A DNA stretch of 64,000 nucleotides from Micromonospora sp. NBC_00389 (GCF_036059255.1 NZ_CP107947.1:1054001-1118000), one strand, 5' to 3'. Positions 44,328-53,426 are shown, counted from the first letter of the stretch. Notes: generated by a model from the sequence alone, not told the origin. Made by a program: numbers and translations.

Positions 44328-45476
44328 GTGCCTTCCGAAGACGCGGCGCCGCAGCTGGACGTCGACCAGATCCTCGCCGACCCAGGCGTGCGGATCATCG
44401 TGTGCTGCGGTGCCGGCGGGGTCGGCAAGACGACCACGGCCGCGGCGCTGGCGCTGCGGGCCGCCGAGCAGCACGGCCGGCGCACGGTGGTGCTCACCAT
44501 CGACCCGGCCCGCCGGCTGGCCCAGTCGCTGGGCCTGACCGAGCTGGACAACACTCCCCGCCAGGTCAAGGGGATCGACGTCGAGACCAGCGGCGGCGAG
44601 CTGCACGCCATGATGCTGGACATGAAGCGCACCTTCGACGACGTGGTGCTCCAGCACACCGATCCGGCGAAGGCTGCGGAGATTTTCTCGAACCCGTTCT
44701 ACCAGGCAATGAGCTCCACCTTCGCCGGCACGCAGGAATACATGGCGATGGAGAAGCTGGGTCAGCTGCACGCCCGGGGCGAGTGGGACCTGATCGTCGT
44801 GGACACCCCGCCGTCCCGCTCGGCACTGGATTTCCTGGACGCGCCGGCCCGGCTCTCCCGATTCCTCGACGGCCGGATGCTGCGACTGCTGATGGCCCCC
44901 GCGCGCAGCGGCGGGCGGAGCATGTTCAGCCTGGTCACGGCCTCGTTCGGGATGTTCTCGAAGGTGGTGCAGAAGATCCTCGGTGCGCAGCTGCTCACCG
45001 ATCTGTCCGGCTTCGTGGCCGCACTGGATTCGATGTTCGGCGGTTTCCGGCAGCGGGCCGAGCAGACGTACCGCATCCTCCAGGCGCGGGAGACGGCCTT
45101 CGTGCTGGTCGCGGCACCGGAGCCGGACGCGGTCCGGGAGGCCGCGTACTTCGCGGGCCGGTTGCGGGAGGAGAAGATGCCGCTGGCCGGCCTGGTGCTC
45201 AACCGGGTGCACCGGCCGGCGGTGCCGGAGCTGGACGCCGAGCGGAGCCGGCTCGCCGCGGAGCGGCTGGCCGAGCTGGGTGGGCACGAGGCCACCGCCG
45301 AGGTGCTGCGAGCGCACGCGGCGCTGGCCCGTCAGGCGGTACGCGAGCAGCAGGTGGCCGCGCGGTTCACCGAGGCGTTCCCGGCGGTGCCGTCGGTGTC
45401 GGTGACGGCGCAGCCCGCCGACGTACACGACGTCGACGGGCTGCGGACGATCGGCGCGGCGATCAGCCGGCCGTGA
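44328..45476 (+). CDS. ArsA/Get3-like ATPase, second of a pair (Rv3680 type)
   Basis: Second ArsA-like ATPase, 382 residues. P-loop CCGAGGVGKTTTAAALALRAA (about 26-46, signature with GVGKTT), LTIDPARRLAQSLGL for switch I and LIVVDTPPSRSALDFLDAPARL for switch II. A hydrophobic methionine/phenylalanine-rich stretch in the middle (GRSMFSLVTASFGMFSKVV) resembles the substrate-binding region of Get3-like proteins (inference). Pairs of these ATPases adjoin whiB4 and ponA2 throughout actinobacteria. The start GTG 44328 is preferred to TTG 44325 by promoter spacing. It ends 6 nt before the stop of the convergent whiB gene. Confidence 0.87.
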   Translation: MPSEDAAPQLDVDQILADPGVRIIVCCGAGGVGKTTTAAALALRAAEQHGRRTVVLTIDPARRLAQSLGLTELDNTPRQVKGIDVETSGGELHAMMLDMKRTFDDVVLQHTDPAKAAEIFSNPFYQAMSSTFAGTQEYMAMEKLGQLHARGEWDLIVVDTPPSRSALDFLDAPARLSRFLDGRMLRLLMAPARSGGRSMFSLVTASFGMFSKVVQKILGAQLLTDLSGFVAALDSMFGGFRQRAEQTYRILQARETAFVLVAAPEPDAVREAAYFAGRLREEKMPLAGLVLNRVHRPAVPELDAERSRLAAERLAELGGHEATAEVLRAHAALARQAVREQQVAARFTEAFPAVPSVSVTAQPADVHDVDGLRTIGAAISRP

Positions 45477-45482
45477 CCGGCG

Positions 45483-45803
45483 TCAGTTGGCCGCGCTGAC
45501 GAGGATCTTGTCCTTGCCGGCCTTGTCCTTGCTGTTCTTCTTCATCGCGGCCTCGAACATCTTGCGCCAGCTCGTCACCTGCGGGTGACGACGCAGCAGC
45601 GCCCGCCGTTCGCGTTCGGTCATGCCACCCCACACACCGAACTCGATTCGGTTGTCCAGCGCGTCGGCCAGGCACTCGTAACGAACTGGGCAGCTCCGGC
45701 AGATCCGCTTCGCCACGTTCTGTTCGGCGCCCTGTACGAACAACGCGTCCGGGTCCCCGTTCTGACACGCCGCCAGCGACGGCCAGTCAGTAATCATGCC
45801 CAT
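45483..45803 (-). CDS. WhiB-family iron-sulfur regulator (WhiB4 type)
   Basis: Redox-sensing [4Fe-4S] transcription regulator of 106 residues. Cysteines at 13, 35, 38 and 44 (CRSC...C pattern ICRSCPVRYEC) bind the cluster, followed by the conserved turn FGVWGGMTERERRALLRR and a Lys-rich DNA-binding tail (KKNSKDKAGKDK). Position between the ArsA-like pair and ponA2 is that of mycobacterial whiB4 (Rv3681c). ATG 45803 is chosen because MGMITDWPSLAAC is the usual N-terminus; a much longer frame upstream has no family support. AAGGGGGG lies about 12 nt upstream. Confidence 0.9.
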   Translation of the reverse strand: MGMITDWPSLAACQNGDPDALFVQGAEQNVAKRICRSCPVRYECLADALDNRIEFGVWGGMTERERRALLRRHPQVTSWRKMFEAAMKKNSKDKAGKDKILVSAAN

Positions 45804-46198
45804 GTGTACACGTCCCCCCTTGCAGTACCTACCGACCTCGTTGCACGTCAGCCGGCAATTCCCCCCGATCGCCCGGCCTGCCTTCCCCAAGGCGGCGCGA
45901 ACGACATGTGGCTCTGTCGCCGCCCCCATCATGCTCTGTAGTCGACTGATTACGCAACGTTGTCGACGAAATCCATCATTCCGGACACTCCCGGCGTCCC
46001 GGGCTCTCGACCGCCGGTTACCCCGCCGAGGTCGGCGAAAACGCTGCGCCGCCTCCTCCGACTGGAGGAAACTCACGGCAGGTCACGCGCAACCACGCAC
46101 CGGGGGTCGTGCGTTTAGCACAACGAGGGCAGCGCACGCAGGAAATGGGGAAAGAACGCCCTAGCGCCCCTCGTTCCCTACTCGCGTACCCTGTCGAG
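45804..46198. promoter_or_regulatory. whiB-ponA2 divergent promoter region
   Basis: This 395-bp gene-free stretch is distinctly more AT-rich than its surroundings. It contains two GTCGAC palindromes exactly 21 bp apart (45941-45946 and 45962-45967), with CAACGTTG (45955-45962) abutting the second. TACCCT (46187-46192) ends 6 nt before the ponA2 GTG. The paired palindromes on one helix face look like an operator. Confidence 0.45.
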
Positions 46199-48649
46199 GT
46201 GACCTGGATGCGGAAACGTGACCACAATGTGCTGACCAACGCCGCATCGCTGCTCATATGTGGCCTGTTGGCTGGCGTGGTGGTCGCTGCGGCGGCCTTC
46301 CCCGCGGTGGCGATGTCCGGCTTGGCCGCCAAGGCCGGCGCCGAGACATTCGGTGCCCTGCCCACGGAGCTGACGGTGGCCCGCGCGCCGCAGATCAGCT
46401 ACCTACTGGCCTCGGACGGCAAGACGCCGCTCGCGACGATGTACGACGAGAACCGGCGGGACGTGAAGCTCGCCGACATCTCGCCGTACATGCAGAAGGC
46501 CATCATCGCGGCCGAGGACCATGACTTCTACAAGCACAACGGCGTCGACATCAACGGTGTCGCCCGCGCGTTCGTGAACAACCAGAACGAGAGCGCCGGC
46601 CGGCAGGGCGCCTCGACGCTGACCATGCAGTACGTCCGGCTGGCCATCGCCTACTCGGCGACCCACCCGGCCGACGTGGTCGCGGCGACCGAGGACACCA
46701 GCGCCCGCAAGCTCCGCGAAATGCGGCTGGCCCTCCAGGTCGACAAGGAATTCTCCAAGGACGAGATCCTCACCCGCTACCTCAACCTCGCCTCGTTCGG
46801 CAACGGCGCGTACGGCATCTACGCCGCCAGCCAGGTCTACTTCGGAAAGCCGCCGAGCAAGCTGAAGATCGAGGAAGCGGCGCTGCTGGCCGGCATGGTG
46901 AAGGCGCCCACCACCAACGACCCGACCACCAAGGCCGGTTACCCGCTCGCACTGGACCGGCGCAACTACGTCATCCAGAACATGCTCGACATCAAGGCCA
47001 TCACCCAGCAGGAGGCCGACGCGGCCAAGGCGACCAAGCTGGTGGTGAAGGACAAGCGCACCCCGAACGGCTGCGTCGCCGCCAACGTCAACAGCTGGGG
47101 CTTCTTCTGCGACTACTTCTACCGCTGGTGGATGCAGGAGGAGACGTTCGGCTCGACCACGTACGACCGCGAGCGGCGGCTCAAGAGCGGCGGCTACACC
47201 GTCGTGACGTCGATCGACGTTCAGGCGCAGAAGGGCGCGGACGCGGCCGTCCGCAGGGCCAAGAGCGAGAACAGCAAGGAAGCCGCCATGGTCGCGGTGG
47301 TGGAGCCCGGCACCGGGCGGGTCCGGGCGCTCGCGGTCAACCGGCAGTTCAAGCTCGACGACCCGAAGAACCCGAAGAACAAGATCTCCAGTGATCCGGC
47401 GAAGAGCAAGAAGGGCATCCGGGGCAACTATCCGGCGACGGTGAACCCGCTGCTCACCGGTGGCGACGGCATCGCCGGCTACCAGGCCGGCTCGACCTTC
47501 AAGATCTTCAGCATCGTGGCGGCGCTGGAGAAGGGCATTCCGCTCAGCTACACGATCAATGCGCCGCAGCAGTTCAAGTCGGAATACATCATCGACAGCA
47601 GCAGCCCGGCGGCCTGCAAGGGGACGCACTTCTACTGCCCGACCAACTCCGGTCTGAAGGCCGGCGGCGTGCAGACCATGTGGAGCGCGTTCTCCCAGTC
47701 GGTCAACACGTACTTCGTCCCGCTGCAGCAGCAGGTGGGCGCGGAGAACGTGGTCGACGCCGCCAAGCGGGCCGGCATCCAGTTCCGGGCCAGCAGCGAC
47801 GCCAAGTTCGCCGGCACCAAGGACGCCGCCCACCAGTGGGGCGCATTCACCCTGGGCGTCTCCTCGACCACGCCGTTGGACCTGGCCAACGCGTACGCCA
47901 CCCTCGCGGCTGACGGCAAGTACTGCGAGCCGATCCCGGTGCAGGAGATCCGGGACCCGGAGGGCAAGAAGCTGGACATCGCCAACCCGCGCTGCGAGAA
48001 GCGGTTCAGCACCGAGGTGGCCCGGGCCGCCGTGGACGCCGCCCGCTGCCCGGTCGGCGACAACTCCAGGACCAGCAAGTGTGGCGGCAGCCGCACGGCC
48101 GGGGTGGTGAAGGGCATCGTCGACGCGCCGGTGGCCGGCAAGTCCGGCACCACCGACTCGGAGAAGACGGCCGCCCTGGTCGCGATGACCAAGCAGTACG
48201 CGGTGGCTGGCATCATGGCCGACCCGGACTGGCCGCAGACCAACGTCAAGATGAAGCACAAGGAGAAGGACGGCATCAACCCGCCGGTGTACGAGACGCT
48301 GCGGGATGCGATGAAGGGCAAGCCCCGCGTCAACTTCGAACCGCCGGGGCAGAAGATCTCCGAAGGTGACCAGCGCAGCATCCCCGACGTGAAATGCGTG
48401 TCGGTGGAGACCGCGAAGTCCCGGATCAAGGGCGCCGGCTTCGAGCCGGTCGTCTCCGAGACGAAGGTCCCCTCGTCCTGCAAGGCGGGCGACGCGGCCG
48501 GCACCAGCCCGGACGGGCGCACCATCAAGGGCGGCGTGGTCATCATCCAGATCAGCCGCGGCGGCGGGGCCACCCCGCCGGGCACCACCACCCCGGGGCA
48601 ACCCGGTAACCCGCCCGGTCGACCCGGCGCGGGCCGCCCAGGCGGCTGA
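46199..48649 (+). CDS. Bifunctional penicillin-binding protein (PonA2 type) with PASTA domain
   Basis: Class A PBP that polymerises and cross-links peptidoglycan, 816 residues. One TM segment (about 12-40) is followed by a GT51 glycosyltransferase with catalytic Glu106 in AAEDHDFYKHNG and RQGASTLTMQYVR. The transpeptidase domain has STFK at 432-435, SVN at 501-503 and KSGTT at 648-652. One PASTA domain (about 715-775: PDVKCVSVETAKSRIKGAGFEP) and a Gly/Pro tail close the protein. This layout equals M. tuberculosis PonA2 (Rv3682), next to whiB4 there too. GTG 46199 is favoured because TACCCT ends 6 nt upstream; MRKRDHN four codons in is an alternative. Confidence 0.92.
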   Translation: MTWMRKRDHNVLTNAASLLICGLLAGVVVAAAAFPAVAMSGLAAKAGAETFGALPTELTVARAPQISYLLASDGKTPLATMYDENRRDVKLADISPYMQKAIIAAEDHDFYKHNGVDINGVARAFVNNQNESAGRQGASTLTMQYVRLAIAYSATHPADVVAATEDTSARKLREMRLALQVDKEFSKDEILTRYLNLASFGNGAYGIYAASQVYFGKPPSKLKIEEAALLAGMVKAPTTNDPTTKAGYPLALDRRNYVIQNMLDIKAITQQEADAAKATKLVVKDKRTPNGCVAANVNSWGFFCDYFYRWWMQEETFGSTTYDRERRLKSGGYTVVTSIDVQAQKGADAAVRRAKSENSKEAAMVAVVEPGTGRVRALAVNRQFKLDDPKNPKNKISSDPAKSKKGIRGNYPATVNPLLTGGDGIAGYQAGSTFKIFSIVAALEKGIPLSYTINAPQQFKSEYIIDSSSPAACKGTHFYCPTNSGLKAGGVQTMWSAFSQSVNTYFVPLQQQVGAENVVDAAKRAGIQFRASSDAKFAGTKDAAHQWGAFTLGVSSTTPLDLANAYATLAADGKYCEPIPVQEIRDPEGKKLDIANPRCEKRFSTEVARAAVDAARCPVGDNSRTSKCGGSRTAGVVKGIVDAPVAGKSGTTDSEKTAALVAMTKQYAVAGIMADPDWPQTNVKMKHKEKDGINPPVYETLRDAMKGKPRVNFEPPGQKISEGDQRSIPDVKCVSVETAKSRIKGAGFEPVVSETKVPSSCKAGDAAGTSPDGRTIKGGVVIIQISRGGGATPPGTTTPGQPGNPPGRPGAGRPGG

Positions 48650-48663
48650 GGTAGCGCGGACGC

Positions 48664-48704
48664 ACGAACGGGCGGGCACCCACTGCGGGTGCCCGCCCGT
48701 TCGT
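48664..48704. terminator. Bidirectional terminator between ponA2-type gene and yqeY
   Basis: Perfect 18-bp stem (48664-48681 with 48687-48704) and 5-nt loop ACTGC, 14 nt past the PBP stop and 44 nt past the convergent yqeY stop. Confidence 0.87.
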
Positions 48705-48748
48705 CTGTCGGGACTACTCCGGTACGAGACTGCGGCGGTGCCCTCGGG

Positions 48749-49204
48749 TCAGAGGCCGAGCTGTCGGCGTACCTCGGCGGCCACCCTGCCCCCCTCGGCC
48801 TGACCGGCCACCGCGGCCTGGGCCGACTTCATCGCCGGGCCCATCTGGGCCTTACCGGTGAAGCCGCCCGCGGCGAGCGCCCCCGTGACCAGCTCGGTCA
48901 GCTCGGCATCGGAGAGTTGCTTGGGCAGGTAGCGGTCCAGCACCTCGCCCTCGGCGGTCTCCTTCGCGGCCTGCTCGGCGCGGCCGGCGTCGGCGAAGGC
49001 GGTGGCCGCCTCCCGGCGCTTCTTGGCTTCCTTGGTCAGCACCGCGAGCACCTCGTCGTCGGTGAGCTCGCGCTTGGCCTTGCCGGCGACCTCGGCGGTG
49101 CCGACGGCGGCCAGGGCCATCCGCAGCGTGGAGGTGGTCAGCTCGTCGCGCGCCTTGAGCGCGGAACGCATGTCGGCAGTGAGGCGGTCCTTCAGCGTGC
49201 TCAT
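48749..49204 (-). CDS. GatB/YqeY domain protein
   Basis: Stand-alone YqeY-type protein of 151 residues, related to the C-terminal tRNA-binding domain of GatB. Typical segments are MSTLKDRLTADMRSALKARDELTTSTLRMALAAV, ELTDDEVLAVLTKEAKKRREAATAFADAGR, EGEVLDRYLPKQLSDAELTELV and the C-terminal QMGPAMKSAQAAVAGQAEGGRVAAEVRRQL. Its role is thought to be tRNA-related but is not established. It lies between ponA2 and the metallophosphoesterase, which are adjacent in mycobacteria. TAGTTT (49213-49218) ends 8 nt before the ATG, suggesting a leaderless mRNA. Confidence 0.9.
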   Translation of the reverse strand: MSTLKDRLTADMRSALKARDELTTSTLRMALAAVGTAEVAGKAKRELTDDEVLAVLTKEAKKRREAATAFADAGRAEQAAKETAEGEVLDRYLPKQLSDAELTELVTGALAAGGFTGKAQMGPAMKSAQAAVAGQAEGGRVAAEVRRQLGL

Positions 49205-49229
49205 GGACGGTCAAACTACCCTGAACGCC
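49205..49229. promoter_or_regulatory. 25-bp divergent promoter with overlapping opposed -10 elements
   Basis: Only 25 bp separate the yqeY and metallophosphoesterase start codons. TAGTTT for the left gene (49213-49218) and TACCCT for the right gene (49217-49222) overlap by 2 bp; each ends 7-8 nt before its own ATG. Two polymerases could not occupy both at once, so the two genes should be mutually exclusive at initiation. Confidence 0.55.
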
Positions 49230-50123
49230 ATGCGAAAGCGCACACTATTCCGACTCGCCGCCGGAACCGCCGCAGTCGGCGCGGCCACCCTCGCGTACGC
49301 GTCGCTCATCGAGCGCAACATGTTCACCCTGCGGCGGTACGACGTACCGATGCTGCCGGCCGACGCGGAGCCGCTTCGCGTGCTGCACCTGTCGGACCTG
49401 CACATGATGCCCAACCAGGCGCGCAAGCAGCGCTGGGTGGCGTCGCTGGCCGCACTCGACCCGGACCTGGTCGTGGTGACCGGCGACAACATGGCACACC
49501 CGGGCGCCGTGCCGGGGGTGCTGCGGGCGCTCCAGCCGCTACTGGACTACCCGGGCGCGTTCGTGTTCGGGTCCAACGACTACACCGGGCCGGTGTGGAA
49601 GAACCCGTTCACCTACTTCCTGCCCGACCGGGAGTACACCGAGGGCGCCGAGCTGCCCTACGAGGAGCTGCGCCAGGTGTTCACCGGCGCCGGCTGGGTG
49701 GACCTCAACAACGCACGGACCACGCTGAAGGCCGGCGGCCGGCAACTCGACCTGGCCGGCGTGGACGACCCACACATCGACCGGGACGAGTACGAGGCGG
49801 TGTCCGGCACGGTCTCGTCCTCGGCGGACCTGTCCATCGCGCTCGCGCACTCACCTGAGCCTCGGGTGCTCGACCAGATGGCCGCCGACGGCTTCGGGCT
49901 GCTGCTGGCCGGGCACACCCACGGCGGGCAGGTCTGCGTACCGGGCGCCGGGGCACTGGTGACCAACTGCGGCCTGCCCCGCTCGATGGCGCGCGGACTG
50001 CACCGGTGGCCGGGCTCGGAATCCTGGCTGCACGTCTCCGCCGGCCTCGGCACCCACCCGACCGCTCCGGTCCGCTTCGCCTGCCCCCCGGAGGCGAGCA
50101 TCCTCACCCTGATCCCCCGCTGA
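49230..50123 (+). CDS. Membrane-anchored metallophosphoesterase (Rv3683 type)
   Basis: Calcineurin-like phosphoesterase of 297 residues with an N-terminal hydrophobic anchor (about 7-27). Metal motifs are LHLSDLHMMPNQ, VVTGDNMAHP, VFGSNDYTGP, LALAHSPEP and LLLAGHTHGGQV, complete for a dinuclear centre; GSND replaces the usual GNHD, as in YkuE-like enzymes. YkuE-type proteins are exported or membrane-bound, with proposed UDP-diacylglucosamine or other lipid pyrophosphate substrates. The ATG 49230 is taken from the -10 spacing and the anchor; earlier starts lie inside yqeY. Confidence 0.87.
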   Translation: MRKRTLFRLAAGTAAVGAATLAYASLIERNMFTLRRYDVPMLPADAEPLRVLHLSDLHMMPNQARKQRWVASLAALDPDLVVVTGDNMAHPGAVPGVLRALQPLLDYPGAFVFGSNDYTGPVWKNPFTYFLPDREYTEGAELPYEELRQVFTGAGWVDLNNARTTLKAGGRQLDLAGVDDPHIDRDEYEAVSGTVSSSADLSIALAHSPEPRVLDQMAADGFGLLLAGHTHGGQVCVPGAGALVTNCGLPRSMARGLHRWPGSESWLHVSAGLGTHPTAPVRFACPPEASILTLIPR

Positions 50124-50173
50124 CCGCCACTCCGCCGCCCGGCGCCGGGCGTCCGGCGCCCGACGCCCGGCGT

Positions 50174-50253
50174 CAAGATCCGCACAACTTCCGGGAAATA
50201 GGTGCCTCACCGCGCTGGAAGGCCACTACATCCCGGAAGTTGTGCGGATCTTG
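50174..50253. repeat. Perfect 23-bp inverted repeat, intergenic
   Basis: Arms at 50174-50196 and 50231-50253 are exact reverse complements with a 34-nt spacer; each arm contains AAGATCCGCACAACTTCC. It lies about 50 nt after the metallophosphoesterase stop and before the tRNA promoter. Palindromic elements built on GATC-CGCAC-AACTT recur in Micromonosporaceae genomes as far as I recall. It might act as a terminator or mRNA-stabilising stem, but its function is unknown. Confidence 0.8.
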
Positions 50254-50292
50254 GCTGCTCCGGGCGGGGTCCGGCCGGCGGGGGTACCGAGT

Positions 50293-50320
50293 TTGACCAT
50301 CGCGGCGGGTGGGCTACTAT
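50293..50320 (+). promoter_or_regulatory. Promoter of tRNA-Pro
   Basis: TTGACC (50293-50298) and TACTAT (50315-50320) are separated by 16 nt, close to the vegetative consensus. The tRNA begins 14 nt after the -10 box. Confidence 0.75.
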
Positions 50321-50334
50321 TTGTCGGCACGCCT

Positions 50335-50411
<77 letters not shown>

Positions 50412-50425
50412 GAGGTAATAGCAGG

Positions 50426-50453
50426 TCAAGGCCCCTCCACCGAGGGGCCTTGA
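50426..50453 (+). terminator. Terminator of tRNA-Pro
   Basis: Perfect 11-bp stem (TCAAGGCCCCT with AGGGGCCTTGA) and 6-nt loop, followed by TTCGTTT, 14 nt after the CCA end. Confidence 0.85.
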
Positions 50454-50758
50454 TTCGTTTCCGGCGAGCATCGCTCGCATTGAGGCAGCGATCCGTGCGA
50501 GCACCCTGCGATTTGGGTCACGAGTCGAAAGCGCGGCTGCCGGTCCAGCGTCATTGACGTCCGGTCGTGGCCCCTCACCTTCGCCGCGTCGTTGGTCGGC
50601 ACCCAATCGGACACAGCGCCACTCGCGTACGAGTGCCGAAGACCGTGGAACCCGGGGTCCGACGGGCAGCCGTGTCCGGTGCGGCGACGGAGACGTCCAG
50701 TGAATGCTGCCGTCGCGGCTGACGTCCGAGCGACGCCCGCTGACTAGCATCGACCGCG
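50454..50758. other. Gene-free stretch after tRNA-Pro
   Basis: About 300 bp with no convincing gene. It includes the short palindrome ACTCG-CGTA-CGAGT (about 50620-50633) and TAGCAT (50745-50750), which ends 8 nt before the LuxR-type ATG and is its likely -10. I see nothing else. Confidence 0.5.
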
Positions 50759-53350
50759 ATGGAGCTGCTGGAACGCGCGGACGCGCTCGCCACCCTGGAC
50801 GGGCTGCTGGCCTCCCCCGGCGGCGCGATCGCGCTCGTCGCGGGCGAGGCAGGTGCCGGCAAGTCCACCCTGGTCGGTGCATTCGCGGCGACGGCCGGGG
50901 CCAGGGTGCTCTGGGGCAGCTGTGACCCACTGCTGACCCCACGGGCGCTTGGCCCCGTGCACGACATCGCCCGGCAGGTCGGCGGCGTACTCGCGGAACG
51001 ACTGAGCGCGCTGCACACGGCGGCGGAGGCCGAACGCCGTGACGCCTTGTTCGACGCGCTCCTCGACGAGCTGACCGATTCCCGGCCCGGACGCCGAACA
51101 GTGATGGTGGTGGAGGACACGCACTGGGCGGACGGGGCCACCCTGGACCTCATCGCGTACCTGGGGCGGCGGCTCGCCCGCCACCCGGCGCTGCTCGTAC
51201 TCACCCTGCGCGATGACGAGGTCGGGGCGGAGCATCCACTGCACGCCGTACTCGCGGGCCTGCCCCGGCCAGTGGTCCGCCGGTTGCCGCTGCCCGCCCT
51301 GTCCACCGATGCCGTCGCGGAGCTGGCCCGGCGGGCCGGCCGCGCCCCGGGCGGGTTGTACCAGGCCACCGGCGGCAACCCGCTGCTGGTCACCGAGGTG
51401 CTGGCCGCGACCGGCCCGGGTGTGCCGCCGACCGTACGCGATCTGATGCTGGCCCGACTGGCCGCGTTGTCGCCGCCGGCCCGGGAGGTCGCCGCCCTGG
51501 TCTCGGTGGTCCCGTCCCGGGCCGAGCCGTACCTGCTCGACGGTCACCCGGCGGCTGCCGTGCAGGAGTGCCTGGATCGGGGGGTGCTGGTCCCGGTGGG
51601 CAATGCGGTGGCGTTCCGGCACGAACTGCTGGGCCGGGCGGTACGCGAGTCACTCTCCCCGGTGCACCTGGTCGCGCTGCACGCCGCCGTGCTGGCCCGA
51701 CTCACGCCCCGGGCGGATGTGGACGCCGCCCGGCTGGTGCACCACGCTCACCACGCCGACGATCCGCTGGCCGTACTGCACTGGGCACCCGTGGCGGCCC
51801 AACGGGCCAGCCGGGCGGGCGCGCACCGGCAGGCGGCGGACCACTACACCGTCGCGCTCCCCCACGCCGCGGGCCTGCCGGCACCGCGCCGGGCCGAGTT
51901 GCTGGAGGCGTACGCGACCGCCGCGTACCTCGCCGGGTTGGCCGCGCAGGCGCTGGACGCCCGGCGGGCCGCGCTCGCCATGCGGGAGGCCGAGGGCGAT
52001 CCGCTGCGGATCGGCGAGAACCTGCGCTGGGTGTCGCGTCTGTGCTGGTGGACCGGGGACAGCACGGCGGCCCGGACGGCGGGTACCCGAGCGGTTCGGG
52101 TACTGGAGTCCGCGACCCCCGGCAGGCAGTTGGCGATGGCCTACAGCAACATGTCGCAGCTGCTCATGCTCGCCGACGACAACGACCGGGCCATCGAGTG
52201 GGGTGACCGGGCCCGGGAGCTGGCCCGACGGCTCGGCGACGTGGAGACCGAGGCGCACGCCCTGGTCAACGTCGGCTCGGCCCGCCTCCAGAGCGGTGAT
52301 GTCGCCGGCATCATCGAGCTGGAACGTGGGCACACCCTGGCCGTCGCCCACCACCTCGACGACCACGCGGCCCGGGCGCTGGTCAACCTGGCCACCATGT
52401 CGCTGGAGTGGCACCGGATCGGGCCGGCTGCCGAGGCCCTGGACCGGGCACTGCGCTTCACCACGACCCGGGACCTCGACGGGTACGCCCGGCACCTGCT
52501 CGGCTACCGGTCCCGGCTGCGGCTGACGACCGGCGACTGGGCCGGTGCCCGCTCCGACGCCGAACGGGCGCTGACCGGCACCGCGCAGCCCGGGGGGAGC
52601 CTGGTCCCGGCCCTGGTCGCACTGGGCCTGCTCGACGCGCGTCGGGGCGAGGCGACCACTGGCGAGCATCTGGACAGGGCGGCGCGCTGGGCGGCGCAGA
52701 GCCGCGAACTCCAGTTCGTCGTGCCGGTCGCCGCGGCCCTGGCGGAACGACACTGGCTGGCCGGCGAGCCGGGACCGGCGGTCCCCGAGCTGCGCCGTGC
52801 CCACCGGCTCGCCGTCGACGCGGGCCAACCCTGGTACGCCGGCGAGCTGGCGTACTGGCTGTGGCAGGTCGGCGAGCCGTTCGGGGACACCGGCGCGCTG
52901 GCGTCGCCCTACCGGCGGCTGATCGAGGGTGACTGGGCCGGCGCAGCCGAGGAATGGCACCAGCTCGGCTGCCCGTACTCCCGTGCCGAGGCGCTGGCCT
53001 GCGGCGACGACCCGGCGGCCGCCGAGGCGCTGCGGATCCTGGACGGGCTGGGCGCGATCGCCGTGGCCCGCAGGATCCGGGCCGAACTGCGCGGCCGTGG
53101 GATGGCCCGGGTGCCGAGGGGGCCGCGCCCGGCGACAGCCGCGCACCCGACGGGCCTGACCGCCCGGCAGCGGGAGGTGCTGGCGCTGCTCGCCGAGGGG
53201 CTCAGCAACGCCGAGATCGCGGCCCGGCTGTCGCTCTCCGCCCGGACCGTCGGCCACCACGTGTCGGCGGTGCTGGACAAGCTCGCGGTGCCCAGCCGGG
53301 GCCAGGCGGCCGCGGCGGCCCGCCGGCAGGGCCTGGTGCCGCCAACATAG
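50759..53350 (+). CDS. Large LuxR-family regulator with N-terminal AAA ATPase (LAL/MalT-like)
   Basis: Regulator of 863 residues. The N-terminal ATPase has Walker A GEAGAGKST (29-37) and Walker B-like MVVEDTHWADGATLDL near 115. The middle 500 residues are helical TPR-like repeats. The C-terminal LuxR helix-turn-helix is GLTARQREVLALLAEGLSNAEIAARLSLSARTVGHHVSAVLDKL (about 800-845). LAL regulators activate nearby genes on ligand binding; the next gene is a methyltransferase in the same direction, 76 nt downstream. TAGCAT ends 8 nt before the ATG. Ligand unknown. Confidence 0.9.
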   Translation: MELLERADALATLDGLLASPGGAIALVAGEAGAGKSTLVGAFAATAGARVLWGSCDPLLTPRALGPVHDIARQVGGVLAERLSALHTAAEAERRDALFDALLDELTDSRPGRRTVMVVEDTHWADGATLDLIAYLGRRLARHPALLVLTLRDDEVGAEHPLHAVLAGLPRPVVRRLPLPALSTDAVAELARRAGRAPGGLYQATGGNPLLVTEVLAATGPGVPPTVRDLMLARLAALSPPAREVAALVSVVPSRAEPYLLDGHPAAAVQECLDRGVLVPVGNAVAFRHELLGRAVRESLSPVHLVALHAAVLARLTPRADVDAARLVHHAHHADDPLAVLHWAPVAAQRASRAGAHRQAADHYTVALPHAAGLPAPRRAELLEAYATAAYLAGLAAQALDARRAALAMREAEGDPLRIGENLRWVSRLCWWTGDSTAARTAGTRAVRVLESATPGRQLAMAYSNMSQLLMLADDNDRAIEWGDRARELARRLGDVETEAHALVNVGSARLQSGDVAGIIELERGHTLAVAHHLDDHAARALVNLATMSLEWHRIGPAAEALDRALRFTTTRDLDGYARHLLGYRSRLRLTTGDWAGARSDAERALTGTAQPGGSLVPALVALGLLDARRGEATTGEHLDRAARWAAQSRELQFVVPVAAALAERHWLAGEPGPAVPELRRAHRLAVDAGQPWYAGELAYWLWQVGEPFGDTGALASPYRRLIEGDWAGAAEEWHQLGCPYSRAEALACGDDPAAAEALRILDGLGAIAVARRIRAELRGRGMARVPRGPRPATAAHPTGLTARQREVLALLAEGLSNAEIAARLSLSARTVGHHVSAVLDKLAVPSRGQAAAAARRQGLVPPT

Positions 53351-53426
53351 GTGTTTCTACCGATCCCCCGGAGTGCCACCCCGCCTACCGTCGGTGACAC
53401 ACCGAACCGTCCGAGGGGGACCACTG

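Noticed and set aside
43294..45476. Arsenical pump ATPases
   Set aside because: No ArsB/Acr3 gene is nearby and the metalloid-binding cysteines are not seen; the pair matches the Get3-like actinobacterial group instead.
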